This document shows, in pieces, positions 50,822 to 61,117 of a DNA stretch of 64,000 nucleotides. Position numbers and translations under genes: made by a program. Positions within the stretch are counted from its first letter, which is position 1; every line of letters begins with the position of its first letter. Source of the stretch: Micromonospora inositola (GTDB taxonomy: Bacteria > Actinomycetota > Actinomycetes > Mycobacteriales > Micromonosporaceae); the NCBI RefSeq assembly GCF_900090285.1, contig NZ_LT607754.1:806001-870000 (forward strand), given 5' to 3'. The notes under the pieces are model-generated. The model worked only from the letters and a program-made list of their open reading frames with translations, was not told the DNA's origin and did not search any database.

Positions 50822-51788
50822 CCGGCTGTCTCGACGGGCTGGGCCGGGGGCGGGTGGCCGCGTACCGACCGAGCAGCAGCGCGTACGCCAGGAAGGCCAG
50901 CCAGACGGCGGCGCCGACCGCCACGCGGACGGCGACCGGCACGGGCGCCGGGGTCACGAACGCCTCCAGCAGCGCCGACACGGCGAAGAGGCCGACCAGG
51001 CCGACGGCGACCACGATGGCGGAGCGGCCCGCGGCGGCGACCGCCCGACCGCGACTGAGGTGCGCCGGCGGCGAGATCCACGCCCACCCGGTCCGCAGGC
51101 CGACCCCGGCCGCGACGAATATCCCGGTCAACTCCAGCAGCCCGTGCGGGGTGATCAGGCCGAAGAAGACGTCCGCCCGGCCGTAGGAGACCATCACCCC
51201 GCCGACCACGCCGACGTTCAGCGCGTTCTGCCAGAGCAGGTAGAACACCGGCACCACCAGCACGCCGGAGGCGAGGCACTGGGCGGCGATCCAGGCGTTG
51301 TGCGTCCAGAGGTGGAAGGCGAAGGTGGGCGCGGCGAACTCCGTGTAGTAGCCGGCGAAGCCGGAGTCCACCAGGTCGGCGGCGGCTTCCTCGCCGATGA
51401 ACGCGGCGGCGGTGTCCGGGTGCCCGGCGACGAACCAGATGAGGAACCCGCTGAGCGCGCTGAACGCCGTGGCCACCCCGCACCACCACGGCCAGGCCCG
51501 GTACAGGGCGGCCGGCAGATCGGCGACCACGAACCGGCGCACCGCCGCCCAGGAGGGCTGGGGTCGACCGGTGATCCGGGCCCGGGCCGCGAGCACCAGG
51601 TGGGAGAGGCGGTTGACCAGCGCCGGGTCGGGTGAGCGGCTGCGCAGCACGGAGAGGTGGGTGGCCGCCCGCTGGTAGAGCGCGACCAGCTCATCGACCT
51701 CGGCGGCGTCGAGCCGACGCCGGCCGGCGAGCTGTTCCAGCCGCCGCCACTCGGCGCCGTGCTCCGCCACGTAAGCGTCGAGATCCAC
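50799..51788 (-). CDS. stage II sporulation protein M (SpoIIM)-family membrane protein
   Basis: A 329-residue membrane protein of the SpoIIM/DUF95 family. A helical cytoplasmic N-terminus (EWRRLEQLAGRRRLDAAEVD, then ELVALYQRAATHLSVLRSRS) is followed by about seven transmembrane segments with the family's core (NAWIAAQCLASGVLVVPVFY, GLITPHGLLELTGIFVAAGVG). In mycobacteria the homologous gene also neighbours moxR2, DUF58 and RDD genes. It is convergent and overlapping with DUF58 and divergent from the RDD gene. The start is GTG 51788 (MDLDAYVAEHGAEW). Confidence 0.93.
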   Translation of the reverse strand: MDLDAYVAEHGAEWRRLEQLAGRRRLDAAEVDELVALYQRAATHLSVLRSRSPDPALVNRLSHLVLAARARITGRPQPSWAAVRRFVVADLPAALYRAWPWWCGVATAFSALSGFLIWFVAGHPDTAAAFIGEEAAADLVDSGFAGYYTEFAAPTFAFHLWTHNAWIAAQCLASGVLVVPVFYLLWQNALNVGVVGGVMVSYGRADVFFGLITPHGLLELTGIFVAAGVGLRTGWAWISPPAHLSRGRAVAAAGRSAIVVAVGLVGLFAVSALLEAFVTPAPVPVAVRVAVGAAVWLAFLAYALLLGRYAATRPRPSPSRQPVRAGRAP

Positions 51789-51829
51789 TCGTCCTCCCCC
51801 GTCCGGCGCCCATAGTGTTCACTGTCCGG

Positions 51830-52843
51830 GTGAGAGCGCAACCTCCCGCACCGGCGCGGGCCGCGGACCGGTGGGCCGACGCGGGCCTGGTCAGCGGCGA
51901 GGCGGTGGAGCTGGACATCCGGGCGGCCCGGCTCGGCTCCCGGGTGCTCGCCCTGCTGATCGACCTGCTGGCCCAGGTGGTCGTGGCGGCGATGCTGTCT
52001 GCCGGACTGTCCCTGCTGCTCCTCGCCCTGCCCGTCGCGATCGTGGACGCCGCCCTGGCGGGCGCGTTGCAGACGGTGCTGCTGGTCCTGGTGCTGGTCG
52101 GTTACCCGGTGCTGATGGAACGTTTCGCCGGCGGCCGGACGGTCGGCAAGCTCGCGGTGGGCCTGCGGGTGGTCCGCGCGGACGGCGGTCCGATCGGGGT
52201 CGGGCAGTCGCTGACCCGGGCCCTGGTGGGCGTCGCGGTGGAGTGGCCGGGGCTGGTGCTGCCGCTGCTGAGCTGGGTGGCGAGCGTGACGGTGATGCTG
52301 ACCGACCCGCGCGGGCGGCGCCTCGGCGACCTGGTGGCCGGCACGATGGTGGTGCACACCCGGGGCGCCGCGGTGTGGCGGCCGGTCCCGTTGGCCGTCC
52401 CGGCGCTGCTCGGTTGGGCGCACACCCTGGACCTGACCCGGTTGGACGATGGGCTGGCCCTGGCCGCCCGGCAGTACCTGGGCCGGGTGCACCAGCTGGT
52501 GGAGCCGGAGCGGGCCCGGCTGGGGCGCGCACTCTGGGCCGAGGTGGCCGGCGTGATCTCCCCGCCGCCGCCGTGGGCCGCGCCGGAATCCGTCTACCTG
52601 GCCGCGGTGCTGGCCGAGCGGCACCGTCGGGCCGTGGACCGGCTGCGCCGTACCCGCGGGGTCACCGCGGCGCTCTGGCCCGAGCTGACCGCGTCGCCGG
52701 TCGCGCCGCCGCCGGCGACGACCACGCCGGCGACGACCCCGACCGGGTTGCGGCCCGCCGCGCCGGCGCTCGCCCTCCCCATCCAGCCCGATCCGGTACG
52801 CGGGCAGCCCGCCCCGGTCGACGCCGAGCACCTGGCCGGCTGA
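51830..52843 (+). CDS. RDD-family membrane protein
   Basis: A 337-residue protein. The RDD domain occupies about residues 20-165: VELDIRAARLGSRVLALLIDLL begins the first helix, GGRTVGKLAVGLRVVRADGGP carries the conserved GKxxxGLRVV motif, and DPRGRRLGDLVAGTMVV closes it. A cytoplasmic Pro/Thr-rich tail follows. The role is unknown; some family members are ion antiporters. GTG 51830 or GTG 51815. It is divergent from the SpoIIM-type gene, 41 bases apart, so both share a promoter region. Confidence 0.93.
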   Translation: MRAQPPAPARAADRWADAGLVSGEAVELDIRAARLGSRVLALLIDLLAQVVVAAMLSAGLSLLLLALPVAIVDAALAGALQTVLLVLVLVGYPVLMERFAGGRTVGKLAVGLRVVRADGGPIGVGQSLTRALVGVAVEWPGLVLPLLSWVASVTVMLTDPRGRRLGDLVAGTMVVHTRGAAVWRPVPLAVPALLGWAHTLDLTRLDDGLALAARQYLGRVHQLVEPERARLGRALWAEVAGVISPPPPWAAPESVYLAAVLAERHRRAVDRLRRTRGVTAALWPELTASPVAPPPATTTPATTPTGLRPAAPALALPIQPDPVRGQPAPVDAEHLAG

Positions 52844-52865
52844 TCGGCGGCGCAGGGGGCCGGCG

Positions 52866-54185
52866 TCAGGCGAAGAGCGCGCGTCCCCAGTGGTCGGCGG
52901 CGTCGCGGACGCCCGGCGGGCAGGCGAACACGGCGCTGGAAACGTGCCGCAGGTACTCGTTCATCGCGTCATTCCGGGAGAGCCGGGTCTGGATCGGCAC
53001 GAACTGCTTGCGCGGGTCCCGCTGGTAGGCGATGAAGAAGAGGCCGGCGTCGAGCCGACCCAGACCGTCGGAGCCGTCCACGAAGTTGTAGCCGCGGCGC
53101 AGCAGGCGGGCGCCGTCGTTCTGGGTCGGGTGGGCGAGCCGGACATGCGCGGTCTCGGCGATCACCGGCTCCCCGTCGTCGCCCTTCGCGGCGAAGTCCG
53201 GCTCGTCGAACTCGTCGCCCCTGCCCAGCGGCGCGCCGCGGCCCTTGGTCCGGCCGACGATCTGTTCCTGCTCGGCCAGCGAGCTGCGGTCCCAGGTCTC
53301 GATCTGCATCCGGATCTTGCGGGTGACCAGGTACGACCCGCCGGTCATCCAGTCCGGCCCGTCGCCGGGCTGCGCCCAGAGGTGGTCGCGGAGCAGGCCG
53401 GCGTCCTCGGCCTTCAGGTTCGCCGTGCCGTCCTTGAAGCCGAAGAGGTTGCGCGGCGTGGCCTGGTCCCGCGAGGTCGACGAGGTACGCCCGAAGCCGA
53501 GCTGCGACCAGCGGACGCTGACCACGCCCATGCCGATCCGGGCCAGGTTCCGGATGGCGTGCACCGCCACCTGCGGGTCGCTGGCGCAGGCCTGGACGCA
53601 GATGTCCCCGCCGGAGATCTCCGGACGCAGCGCGTCCCCGGCGAAGTGCGGCAGGTCGGCCAGCGCGGGCGGTCGGCGGTCGGCGATCCCGAACCGGTCC
53701 TTGCCCCGGGCGTCGCGGAAGAGCGTCGGGCCGAAGCCGATGGTGAGGGTGAGCTGCGACGGGGGCAGCTCGAGCGCCTCGCCGGTGTCGTCCGGCGGCG
53801 CCTCCGGCATGCCACCGACCGCGCCGATCAGCCCGGCGTCCTTCCCGGCGGTCATCCGGGCGGCAGCCGCCGTCCACTCCTGCAGCAGCGCGACGAGTTT
53901 GGCCCGGTCCTTGGTGATCACGTCGAACGCGACGAAGTGCAGCCGGTCCTGGGCCGGGGTGGTGATGCCGGCCTGGTGCTCGCCGAGGAACTCCACGGCA
54001 CCGGCGGCGACACCCTCGTTCGCCTCCGCGTGATCCGAGCCGCGGACCAGCGCGCCCGCTCCGGCGGCGACACCGGCCACTCCGGCGACCCCGACGCCGG
54101 CCAGGGTGATGGCCCGGCGCCGGGACAGCTTGCCGCGCGGCGCGTCGGCGGCCGGCGCCTCGCCAGTGGTGTTCTGCTCGCTCAT
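52866..54185 (-). CDS. efeB: deferrochelatase/DyP-type peroxidase EfeB
   Basis: A 439-residue Tat-exported heme peroxidase. The twin-arginine signal is KLSRRRAITLAGVGVAGVAG (residues 19-40). DyP motifs are visible: the distal GFKDGTANLK with the catalytic Asp, the proximal heme His in ETAHVRLAHPTQN, and the Arg in TRKIRMQIETW. It oxidises or demetallates heme-bound iron for EfeUO uptake. GGAGG lies seven bases before ATG 54185. An in-frame ATG at 54212 overlaps the efeO stop and would add nine residues. Confidence 0.95.
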   Translation of the reverse strand: MSEQNTTGEAPAADAPRGKLSRRRAITLAGVGVAGVAGVAAGAGALVRGSDHAEANEGVAAGAVEFLGEHQAGITTPAQDRLHFVAFDVITKDRAKLVALLQEWTAAAARMTAGKDAGLIGAVGGMPEAPPDDTGEALELPPSQLTLTIGFGPTLFRDARGKDRFGIADRRPPALADLPHFAGDALRPEISGGDICVQACASDPQVAVHAIRNLARIGMGVVSVRWSQLGFGRTSSTSRDQATPRNLFGFKDGTANLKAEDAGLLRDHLWAQPGDGPDWMTGGSYLVTRKIRMQIETWDRSSLAEQEQIVGRTKGRGAPLGRGDEFDEPDFAAKGDDGEPVIAETAHVRLAHPTQNDGARLLRRGYNFVDGSDGLGRLDAGLFFIAYQRDPRKQFVPIQTRLSRNDAMNEYLRHVSSAVFACPPGVRDAADHWGRALFA

Positions 54186-54208
54186 CGCTGCACCTCCGGG
54201 GTTGGTCG

Positions 54209-55345
54209 TCATCGGGCGACGACCGCGGCGACCTTGCTGATCGGCTCGGCCAGGGCGTTGATGCTGTCGGACAGTTCCTTCAGCTCGGTCTTGCTGAGCT
54301 GGGTGTGCAGCTTCCAGCCGTCGCCGGCGCGGTGCTTGCCGAGCGTGGCCTCGACGTTGGCGAACTCGGTGTCGAGCTGCTTGACCAGCTCGGGCGAGCG
54401 CTGCTCCAGGGCGGGGCGAAGCGCGGCGATCGCCGCCTTCGAGCCCTCCAGGTTGGCGTTGAAGTCCCAGAGGTCGGTGTGCGAGTACCGCTCCTCCTCG
54501 CCGGTGATCTTGCCGCTGGCCACCTCGTCGAGCAGCGCCTTGGCACCGTTGGCGAGCTGGAGCGGGGTGAGCTTCTCGGCGTTGGCCTTGGCCACGATCG
54601 CCTTGACGTCGGTCAGCAGCTGGTCGGCGATCGGGCCGTCCTTGCTGATGTCGCCGGTGGTCCAGAGGTCCTTCTCGATCCGGTGGAAGCCGGTGAACTG
54701 CATACCCTCCTCGACGACCTCCTCCCGACCGTCGATCTTCGGGTCGAGGTCGCCGAAGCTCTCCGCCACCGGCTCGATCCGCTCCCAGTAGGTGCGGGCG
54801 ACCGGGTACAGCGCCTTGGCCTTGGCCACGTCGCCGGCCTTGACCGCGGTGACGAACTCCTCGGTCCTGGTCAGCAGCGCGGCGGTCTGGCTGGTGACGT
54901 ACCGCTGGTAGCTGGCGGTGGCCTGGCTCAGCGCGGCGTCCGGGGCGACGGTCGCGGCGGTGCCGCTTACCTTCAGCGCGCCGCGGATGCCGCGGCCGCT
55001 CATCCCGGGCTTGCAGGCCGTCTCGTACGTTCCGGCGGGCAGCGCGACGCGGAGCTCGCGGCTCAGCCCGGGCGCGATGTTCTCGACCTCGCCCATCACC
55101 CGGTCACCGGCGGCGTAGATGTAGAACTCGTTGACCTTGCTGCCGGAATTGGTCACCGAGAAGGTCGCCTGACCGGCGCTGAGCTCGTTGACGTCCACCT
55201 CGCAGGCGGTGTCGGTGGCCTTGACCTTCACCGCGTTGCCGGCCTTGGCGGCCTTCTTGTCGTCGGTGCCGCCGCCGCAGGCGGTAACGCCGGTGACGGT
55301 CAGCACGCCGGCGGCGGCGAGCACGACGAAGCGGGTGGTACGCAT
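54209..55345 (-). CDS. efeO: iron uptake protein EfeO
   Basis: A 378-residue lipoprotein. Lipobox VTGVTACG (lipidated Cys about residue 23), a cupredoxin-like domain (about residues 40-125) and a C-terminal M75-type helical domain with the metal-binding HxxE in FHRIEKDLW. It delivers iron to the EfeU permease. Encoded 73 bases after efeU on the same strand and followed by efeB, the complete efeUOB operon. Confidence 0.95.
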   Translation of the reverse strand: MRTTRFVVLAAAGVLTVTGVTACGGGTDDKKAAKAGNAVKVKATDTACEVDVNELSAGQATFSVTNSGSKVNEFYIYAAGDRVMGEVENIAPGLSRELRVALPAGTYETACKPGMSGRGIRGALKVSGTAATVAPDAALSQATASYQRYVTSQTAALLTRTEEFVTAVKAGDVAKAKALYPVARTYWERIEPVAESFGDLDPKIDGREEVVEEGMQFTGFHRIEKDLWTTGDISKDGPIADQLLTDVKAIVAKANAEKLTPLQLANGAKALLDEVASGKITGEEERYSHTDLWDFNANLEGSKAAIAALRPALEQRSPELVKQLDTEFANVEATLGKHRAGDGWKLHTQLSKTELKELSDSINALAEPISKVAAVVAR

Positions 55346-55418
55346 CAGAGCTGTCTCTCCTCGGAACAGGCGGATCAGGCGGATCAGGTGCGCTGGCGGG
55401 CGTCGGCCGGAGCGTCGG

Positions 55419-56333
55419 TCACGGGCTCGGCCGGGCGGCCGCCGTCGACTCGTCGGTCGCCGCCTCGCTGGCGGCGGCCGGGGCGCCTGCGGGCTTGGCC
55501 GGGGCGGCGGCGGGCTTGGCCGGGGCGGCCGGCTTGCGCAGGAAGAGCGCCAGCACCGGCACCGCGTAGGCGACCCAGGCGACCATCTCCAGCACACTCG
55601 GGGTGGCGGTGATGTTGAACATGCCGGCGAGCAGCGCCGCATACCAGGTGCTGGGGTCGAGCACGGAGGAGATGTCGAAGGCGTGGTTGTTCAGGCCGGG
55701 CAGGACACCGGCCTCCTGGAAGTCGTGCACGCCGTACTTGAGGATGCCGGCGGCGACCAGGATGAGCAGCGCGCCGGTCCAGGTGAAGAACTTGCTTAGG
55801 TTGATCTTCAGAGCGCTGCGGTAGAGCAGGAAGCCGAGCACCACGGCGGTGGCGATGCCGCCGGTCAGCGCGAGCAGCGGGCCGCGGCCTGCGCCGCCAG
55901 CGGCGCTCTGGGCGGCGGAGTAGAAGATCAGCGCGGTTTCCAGGCCCTCCCGGATCACCGCGAGGAAGGACATGCCGGCCACCGCGAGGGAGCCGACCGC
56001 GAGCGCGTCGGTGAGCTTGCCGCGCAGCTCACCGGCGATCGTCCGGGCGGCCTTGCGCATCCAGAAGATCATCCAGGTCACGAAGACGACGGCCGCCACC
56101 GAGGTGACCGCCTCGAACAGCTCACGGTCCTCGGAGCGGGCCAGCAGCGAGGTCGAGGTGTACTCGATCAGCCAGCCGAAGAAGACCGACAGCACCACGG
56201 CCAGGCCGACGCCGGCCCAGACCTGCGGCAGTCTGTCCCGCCGCTGCGACTTCACGAGGAACGCGACCAGGATGCTGACCACCAGGGTCGCTTCCAGGCC
56301 TTCCCGCAGGCCGATCAGGTACGTGGCAAACAT
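55419..56333 (-). CDS. efeU: iron permease EfeU (FTR1 family)
   Basis: A 304-residue membrane protein with seven transmembrane helices. Two REGLE motifs (LIGLREGLEATLVV near residues 6-19, LAVIREGLETALIF near 121-134) are the iron-translocation signature of FTR1/EfeU. The C-terminal 50 residues form an Ala/Pro-rich tail (repeated PAKPA) unusual in length. First gene of the efe operon. Two IdeR-like boxes stand 18-56 bases upstream of ATG 56333. Confidence 0.96.
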   Translation of the reverse strand: MFATYLIGLREGLEATLVVSILVAFLVKSQRRDRLPQVWAGVGLAVVLSVFFGWLIEYTSTSLLARSEDRELFEAVTSVAAVVFVTWMIFWMRKAARTIAGELRGKLTDALAVGSLAVAGMSFLAVIREGLETALIFYSAAQSAAGGAGRGPLLALTGGIATAVVLGFLLYRSALKINLSKFFTWTGALLILVAAGILKYGVHDFQEAGVLPGLNNHAFDISSVLDPSTWYAALLAGMFNITATPSVLEMVAWVAYAVPVLALFLRKPAAPAKPAAAPAKPAGAPAAASEAATDESTAAARPSP

Positions 56334-56350
56334 CGGTACTCCGTGATCAG

Positions 56351-56389
56351 TTAGGCACGCCTCAGTTAACTTAGGGCAGCCATACCTTC
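56351..56389. promoter_or_regulatory. tandem IdeR/DmdR-like iron boxes upstream of efeU
   Basis: TTAGGCACGCCTCAGTTAA (56351-56369) and TTAGGGCAGCCATACCTTC (56371-56389) match 12 and 13 of 19 positions of the IdeR consensus TTAGGTTAGGCTAACCTAA by eye. Their place before the iron-uptake operon supports Fe(II)-dependent repression. This is a known type of regulation, not tested here. Confidence 0.7.
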
Positions 56390-56504
56390 CTACTGATCCG
56401 ACCCGCCGTCAAGTCGTTCACGGCAACGTCACCCTGTCCACGGGGCATCCGGCAGATGACCGGCTGTGGCAGGATCCGGCCCAGCCCCTCAGACAGGAAC
56501 GACC

Positions 56505-56954
56505 GTGGCCGATGACCTCTTCACCCCCACCATCACCCCCGCCGCGTACGCCGAGCGCCGCCCGCCCTGGCGGCCCGGCTCGCTGGTCTACCCCGCGGTC
56601 TTCGGCGGGGCACTCGCGGCCACCGTGCTGGCCCTGGTCAACGCCCGCCGGCTCCGCCTGCCCACCGGTGCCGCCCTGGCGATCGCCGGCACCGGAGCGG
56701 CCGCCCTGGTCGCCCGGCTGGTGATCACCGTGGTGCTGCTCGACGGCCGCACCTCGGGGTCGGCCCGGCTGGTCGGGGCCCTCTCCGGCGTACTGGTCTG
56801 GGCGGTGGCCAACCTGACGCAGAAGGGCCGGTTCCGCACGTACGAGATGCGCGGCGGCGCGCCAGCCTCGCTGGTGAAGCCGGGGATCGCGGCGGCGCTG
56901 GGGCTCGGCATCGTCGAGGCGGTCCTCATCGTGGTCGCGGCGGCGCTCCGGTGA
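56505..56954 (+). CDS. small membrane protein of unknown function
   Basis: A 149-residue protein with about four transmembrane helices (AVFGGALAATVLALVNA, GAALAIAGTGAAALVARLVI, LVGALSGVLVWAVANL, GIAAALGLGIVEAVLIVV). No family recognised. AGGAAC lies five bases ahead of GTG 56505. Its stop overlaps the start of the TPR gene by four bases, so they are translationally coupled and may work together. Confidence 0.75.
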   Translation: MADDLFTPTITPAAYAERRPPWRPGSLVYPAVFGGALAATVLALVNARRLRLPTGAALAIAGTGAAALVARLVITVVLLDGRTSGSARLVGALSGVLVWAVANLTQKGRFRTYEMRGGAPASLVKPGIAAALGLGIVEAVLIVVAAALR

Positions 56955-57820
56955 CCGCACCGGTGGACCAGCTCGCCCGGGTGGTCGGCCTGCTCGAGAT
57001 GAACCGGCCGGAGCAGGCCTTGGAGGAGCTGGGCCGGCTGCCCGGGTCGGTGGCCACCGACCGGCACGCGTACCGGCTGCGGGCGCTGGCGCTCAGCACG
57101 CTGGACCGCTGGGACGAGGTGGCCGAGGTGGCCCGGCAGGGGCTGGCCGAGGTCGGGCCGGACGCCGAGCTGCTCGGCCGGCTGGGCGTAGCGCTCCGGA
57201 GTCAGGGCGCCTTCGCCCCGGCCGAGCGGGCGCTGCTCGACGCGCTGGCGCTCGAACCGCAGGACCCGTGGCTGCTCTGCCAGTACGCCGACCTCTGCGT
57301 CACGGTCGGCCAGACCGACAAGGCGAGCCGCCTGCTCGCCCGCGCCGCCGAGCTGGCCCCAGAGGACCCGGCCGTCTACGCCAGCCGGGTCCAGCTCGCG
57401 TACGCGCGCGGCGACGATCGGGCGGCCGAGCGGGTGGCCCGGGAGTTCCTCGGCCGCTACCCGGAGCACCCCGCGGCGCTGGCCGTGCACGGCGGTATCG
57501 CCGTGGAGCGCGGCCGGATCGTGGACGCGCACCGCTCCTTCGGCCGGGCGGTCGCCCACGACCCGAACGACCCGGACTACGCCGAGGCGGCCTGGGAGAC
57601 CCGCGTCTACACCCATCCGCTGCTGCTCCCGCTGCGGCCGCTCTACCGGCTGGGCATCCGCATGTGGCTGATCGCGGTGGGCAGCATCGCGGTGCTCAAC
57701 CTGGCCAAGCTCTACATCCCCGCGCTCGTGGTGGCGCTCGGCTGGCTGCTCTACTGCCTCTGGTCCTGGATCGCCCCGCCCCTGGTCCGCCGCCTGGTAC
57801 GCGGCCGGTGGCGGTCGTGA
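56951..57820 (+). CDS. tetratricopeptide-repeat membrane protein
   Basis: A 289-residue protein. Residues 1-210 are about six TPR-like helical repeats (for example AEVARQGLAEVGPDAELLGR, AFAPAERALLDALALEPQDP, RSFGRAVAHDPNDPDYAEAA). They are followed by two transmembrane helices (about 227-275) and a basic tail. It probably forms a membrane-bound scaffold with the preceding membrane protein. GTG 56951 overlaps the previous stop. Confidence 0.85.
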   Translation: MTAPVDQLARVVGLLEMNRPEQALEELGRLPGSVATDRHAYRLRALALSTLDRWDEVAEVARQGLAEVGPDAELLGRLGVALRSQGAFAPAERALLDALALEPQDPWLLCQYADLCVTVGQTDKASRLLARAAELAPEDPAVYASRVQLAYARGDDRAAERVAREFLGRYPEHPAALAVHGGIAVERGRIVDAHRSFGRAVAHDPNDPDYAEAAWETRVYTHPLLLPLRPLYRLGIRMWLIAVGSIAVLNLAKLYIPALVVALGWLLYCLWSWIAPPLVRRLVRGRWRS

Positions 57821-57866
57821 GCCACCCCGGTACGGCTGCCGTGAGGGCCACCCCGGGACGGCGGCC

Positions 57867-58019
57867 GTGAAGGGACTGCTGCCCTGGCTGGCCGTGCTGG
57901 CCCTGGTGCTGCTGCTCAGCGCCCTGCGGCTGCGCCCGCTGGCCACCGCCGTCTCGCTGGCCTGGCTCGCCTGGTGCGTCTGGACCTGGATCCGCCCGAC
58001 CCGCCGCGGCCCCGGCTGA
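57867..58019 (+). CDS. 50-residue membrane peptide
   Basis: A short gene: MKGLLPWLAVLALVLLLSAL, then RLRPLATAVSLAWLAWCVWT and WIRPTRRGPG. It has two hydrophobic helices separated by RLRP and a basic C-terminus, resembling the C-terminal membrane hairpin of the TPR protein just upstream. GTG 57867, with a weak GGGACGG ahead; it follows the TPR stop by 46 bases on the same strand. A terminator stem follows. Confidence 0.6.
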   Translation: MKGLLPWLAVLALVLLLSALRLRPLATAVSLAWLAWCVWTWIRPTRRGPG

Positions 58020-58053
58020 GGCCGCCCGGCCCGAGCTGACGCTCACCGGCCCT

Positions 58054-58080
58054 GGCCGGTGCGGCCATCCCGCACCGGCC
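58054..58080 (+). terminator. intrinsic terminator
   Basis: GGCCGGTGCGG (58054-58064) and CCGCACCGGCC (58070-58080) form a perfect 11-bp stem after the small-gene operon. Confidence 0.7.
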
Positions 58081-58136
58081 GTCGATTTCCACCGCCAGCG
58101 CCAGCGCACAACGGCCGCCCGACAGGCCGGAAATAC

Positions 58137-58174
58137 GGAACTGGGCCGGCCGCGCGTGCGGCCGACCCGGTTCC
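58137..58174 (-). terminator. probable ahcY terminator
   Basis: A 17-bp stem with two imperfect positions (GGAACTGGGCCGGCCGC, then GCGGCCGACCCGGTTCC), starting 10 bases beyond the ahcY stop. Confidence 0.65.
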
Positions 58175-58183
58175 GGGTGTCGA

Positions 58184-59683
<1,500 letters not shown>

Positions 59684-59935
59684 GGAAGCTCCTGTCGAAC
59701 GATGTGCTGCGCAGCCTTCCACCTTACGCTCGCGGGCGGATGGAGCACGGCCCGGTCGGCGGACAGCGCACGGGGCGGTCGGTCGTGGACGGACTTTCCA
59801 TCCACCAGCCGCCGCCCCGTGCATCCCCCCGGTTTGGTTCCCCCGCGCGTTACCGGACCTTCGTCGCGACAACGCTGCGCACCCATAGAGTCACACTGTG
59901 CAAGGGTCGCGTCAAGCTATTTCGGGAAAGTCGGA
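59684..59935 (-). promoter_or_regulatory. structured 5' leader of ahcY
   Basis: The 250 bases upstream of ahcY contain a strong hairpin whose arms GCACGGGGCGG and CCGCCCCGTGC (59768-59778 and 59812-59822) enclose an inner stem (GTGGACGG/CCATCCAC). On the mRNA it is preceded by GGGGGAACCAAACCGGGGGG. A TTGACG about 230 bases upstream of the start may be a -35 with a weak -10 18 bases later. No known SAH or SAM riboswitch is recognised. Confidence 0.45.
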
Positions 59936-59963
59936 CTTGCGCCGGATGCGGAGCGTGGGCAGA

Positions 59964-61115
59964 TCAGCACAGGCCGCAGGTGGCGACGTACGCCTCGCCC
60001 TCGCCGCCGATGATCAGCGGCCCGCCGGCCGCGGTCCCGATCGCCGCCTGCCCCGGCCCGAGGGTGACCGTGCCCACCCCGTCGTCCACGGCGAGTCTGC
60101 CGGCCCGGCAGAGCACCACCCGCGGCCCGGGCAACGCCAGCCGCACCTGCGGGGACCCCGCGTCCACCAGCACCCGGTGCAGCGCGAAGTCGTCCACCGG
60201 CACCGGCCAGGTCACCACCCCGGGCGCCACCCGGACCGGCGGGACCACCGGCTCGTCGAGCACCTCGAAGCGCAGCACCCGCAGCAGCTCGTCCACGTCG
60301 ACCCGCTTGGGCGTCAACCCGCCGCGCAGCACGTTGTCGCTGGCCGCCATGATCTCCACGCCGGCGCCCCGCAGGTAGGCGTGCAGGTTGCCGGCCGGCA
60401 TCCAGATCGCCTCGCCCGGGGCCAGCCGCACGTGGTGCAGCAGCAGCGCCACCAGCACCCCCGGGTCGGCCGGGTAGTCGACGGCCAGCGCGCGGGCCAG
60501 CACCGCGTCCGGACCGCCGGCCTCCGCCGCGAGCACGGCCGCGACCAGCCCGGCGCGCTCCGCCTCGGGCCAGCTCAACAGCAGGCGTACGGCCTCCCGC
60601 AGCCCCGCCGGCCCCTCACGCAGCGCGGCCACCACCGGCTCCAGCACGGGTACGCCGAACGCGGCGATCGCCGCGGCCGACTCCGCCGGGTCGCGGAACC
60701 CGCACAGCGCCTCGAACGGCGAGAGCGCGACCAGCAGCTCCGGCTTGTGGAACGGGTCGACGTAGTTGACCCGTTCCACGTCGGCGGCGTGCCCGGCCCG
60801 GGCCTGCTCGGCGTCCGGGTGGGCCTGCAGGCTCAGCGGGGCGTCGGCGGCGAGCACCTTGAGCAGGAACGGCAGCCGGGTGCCGAACCGGCCGACCAGC
60901 CGCTCACCGAGCCAGCTCGCCGGCTCGGCCACCAGCAGGTCGGTCAGGTCGACCGGTGCGCCGTCCCGGTCGACCGTGGCCGGGGCGCCCGGGTGGGCGC
61001 CCAGCCACAGCTCGGCCTCGGGGCCCGCGCTCGGCACCGGGCGGCCCTGCAGCTCCGCGATGGCGGTGCGGGAGCCCCAGGCGTAGTCCCGGATCCGACC
61101 CTGCAGCAGTTCCAC
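59964..61115 (-). CDS. manA: mannose-6-phosphate isomerase, type I
   Basis: A 383-residue zinc enzyme interconverting mannose-6-phosphate and fructose-6-phosphate, feeding GDP-mannose, mycothiol-linked and glycan synthesis. Zinc-site residues occur in SLQAHPDAEQARAGHA (Gln, His), NYVDPFHKPELLVAL (Glu) and WMPAGNLHAYLRG (His). The active-site motif SDNVLRGGLTPKRVDVDELL matches type I enzymes. GTG 61115 has GGGAG six bases upstream and lies two bases after the CDF stop. Confidence 0.95.
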   Translation of the reverse strand: MELLQGRIRDYAWGSRTAIAELQGRPVPSAGPEAELWLGAHPGAPATVDRDGAPVDLTDLLVAEPASWLGERLVGRFGTRLPFLLKVLAADAPLSLQAHPDAEQARAGHAADVERVNYVDPFHKPELLVALSPFEALCGFRDPAESAAAIAAFGVPVLEPVVAALREGPAGLREAVRLLLSWPEAERAGLVAAVLAAEAGGPDAVLARALAVDYPADPGVLVALLLHHVRLAPGEAIWMPAGNLHAYLRGAGVEIMAASDNVLRGGLTPKRVDVDELLRVLRFEVLDEPVVPPVRVAPGVVTWPVPVDDFALHRVLVDAGSPQVRLALPGPRVVLCRAGRLAVDDGVGTVTLGPGQAAIGTAAGGPLIIGGEGEAYVATCGLC

Positions 61116-61117
61116 GT

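Noticed and set aside
59684..59935. c-di-AMP (ydaO) or SAH riboswitch upstream of ahcY
   Set aside because: Only a GGGGGAACC-like piece resembles ydaO; its conserved downstream AGCTAACC part and the SAH riboswitch core are not seen. Kept only as an unassigned structured leader.
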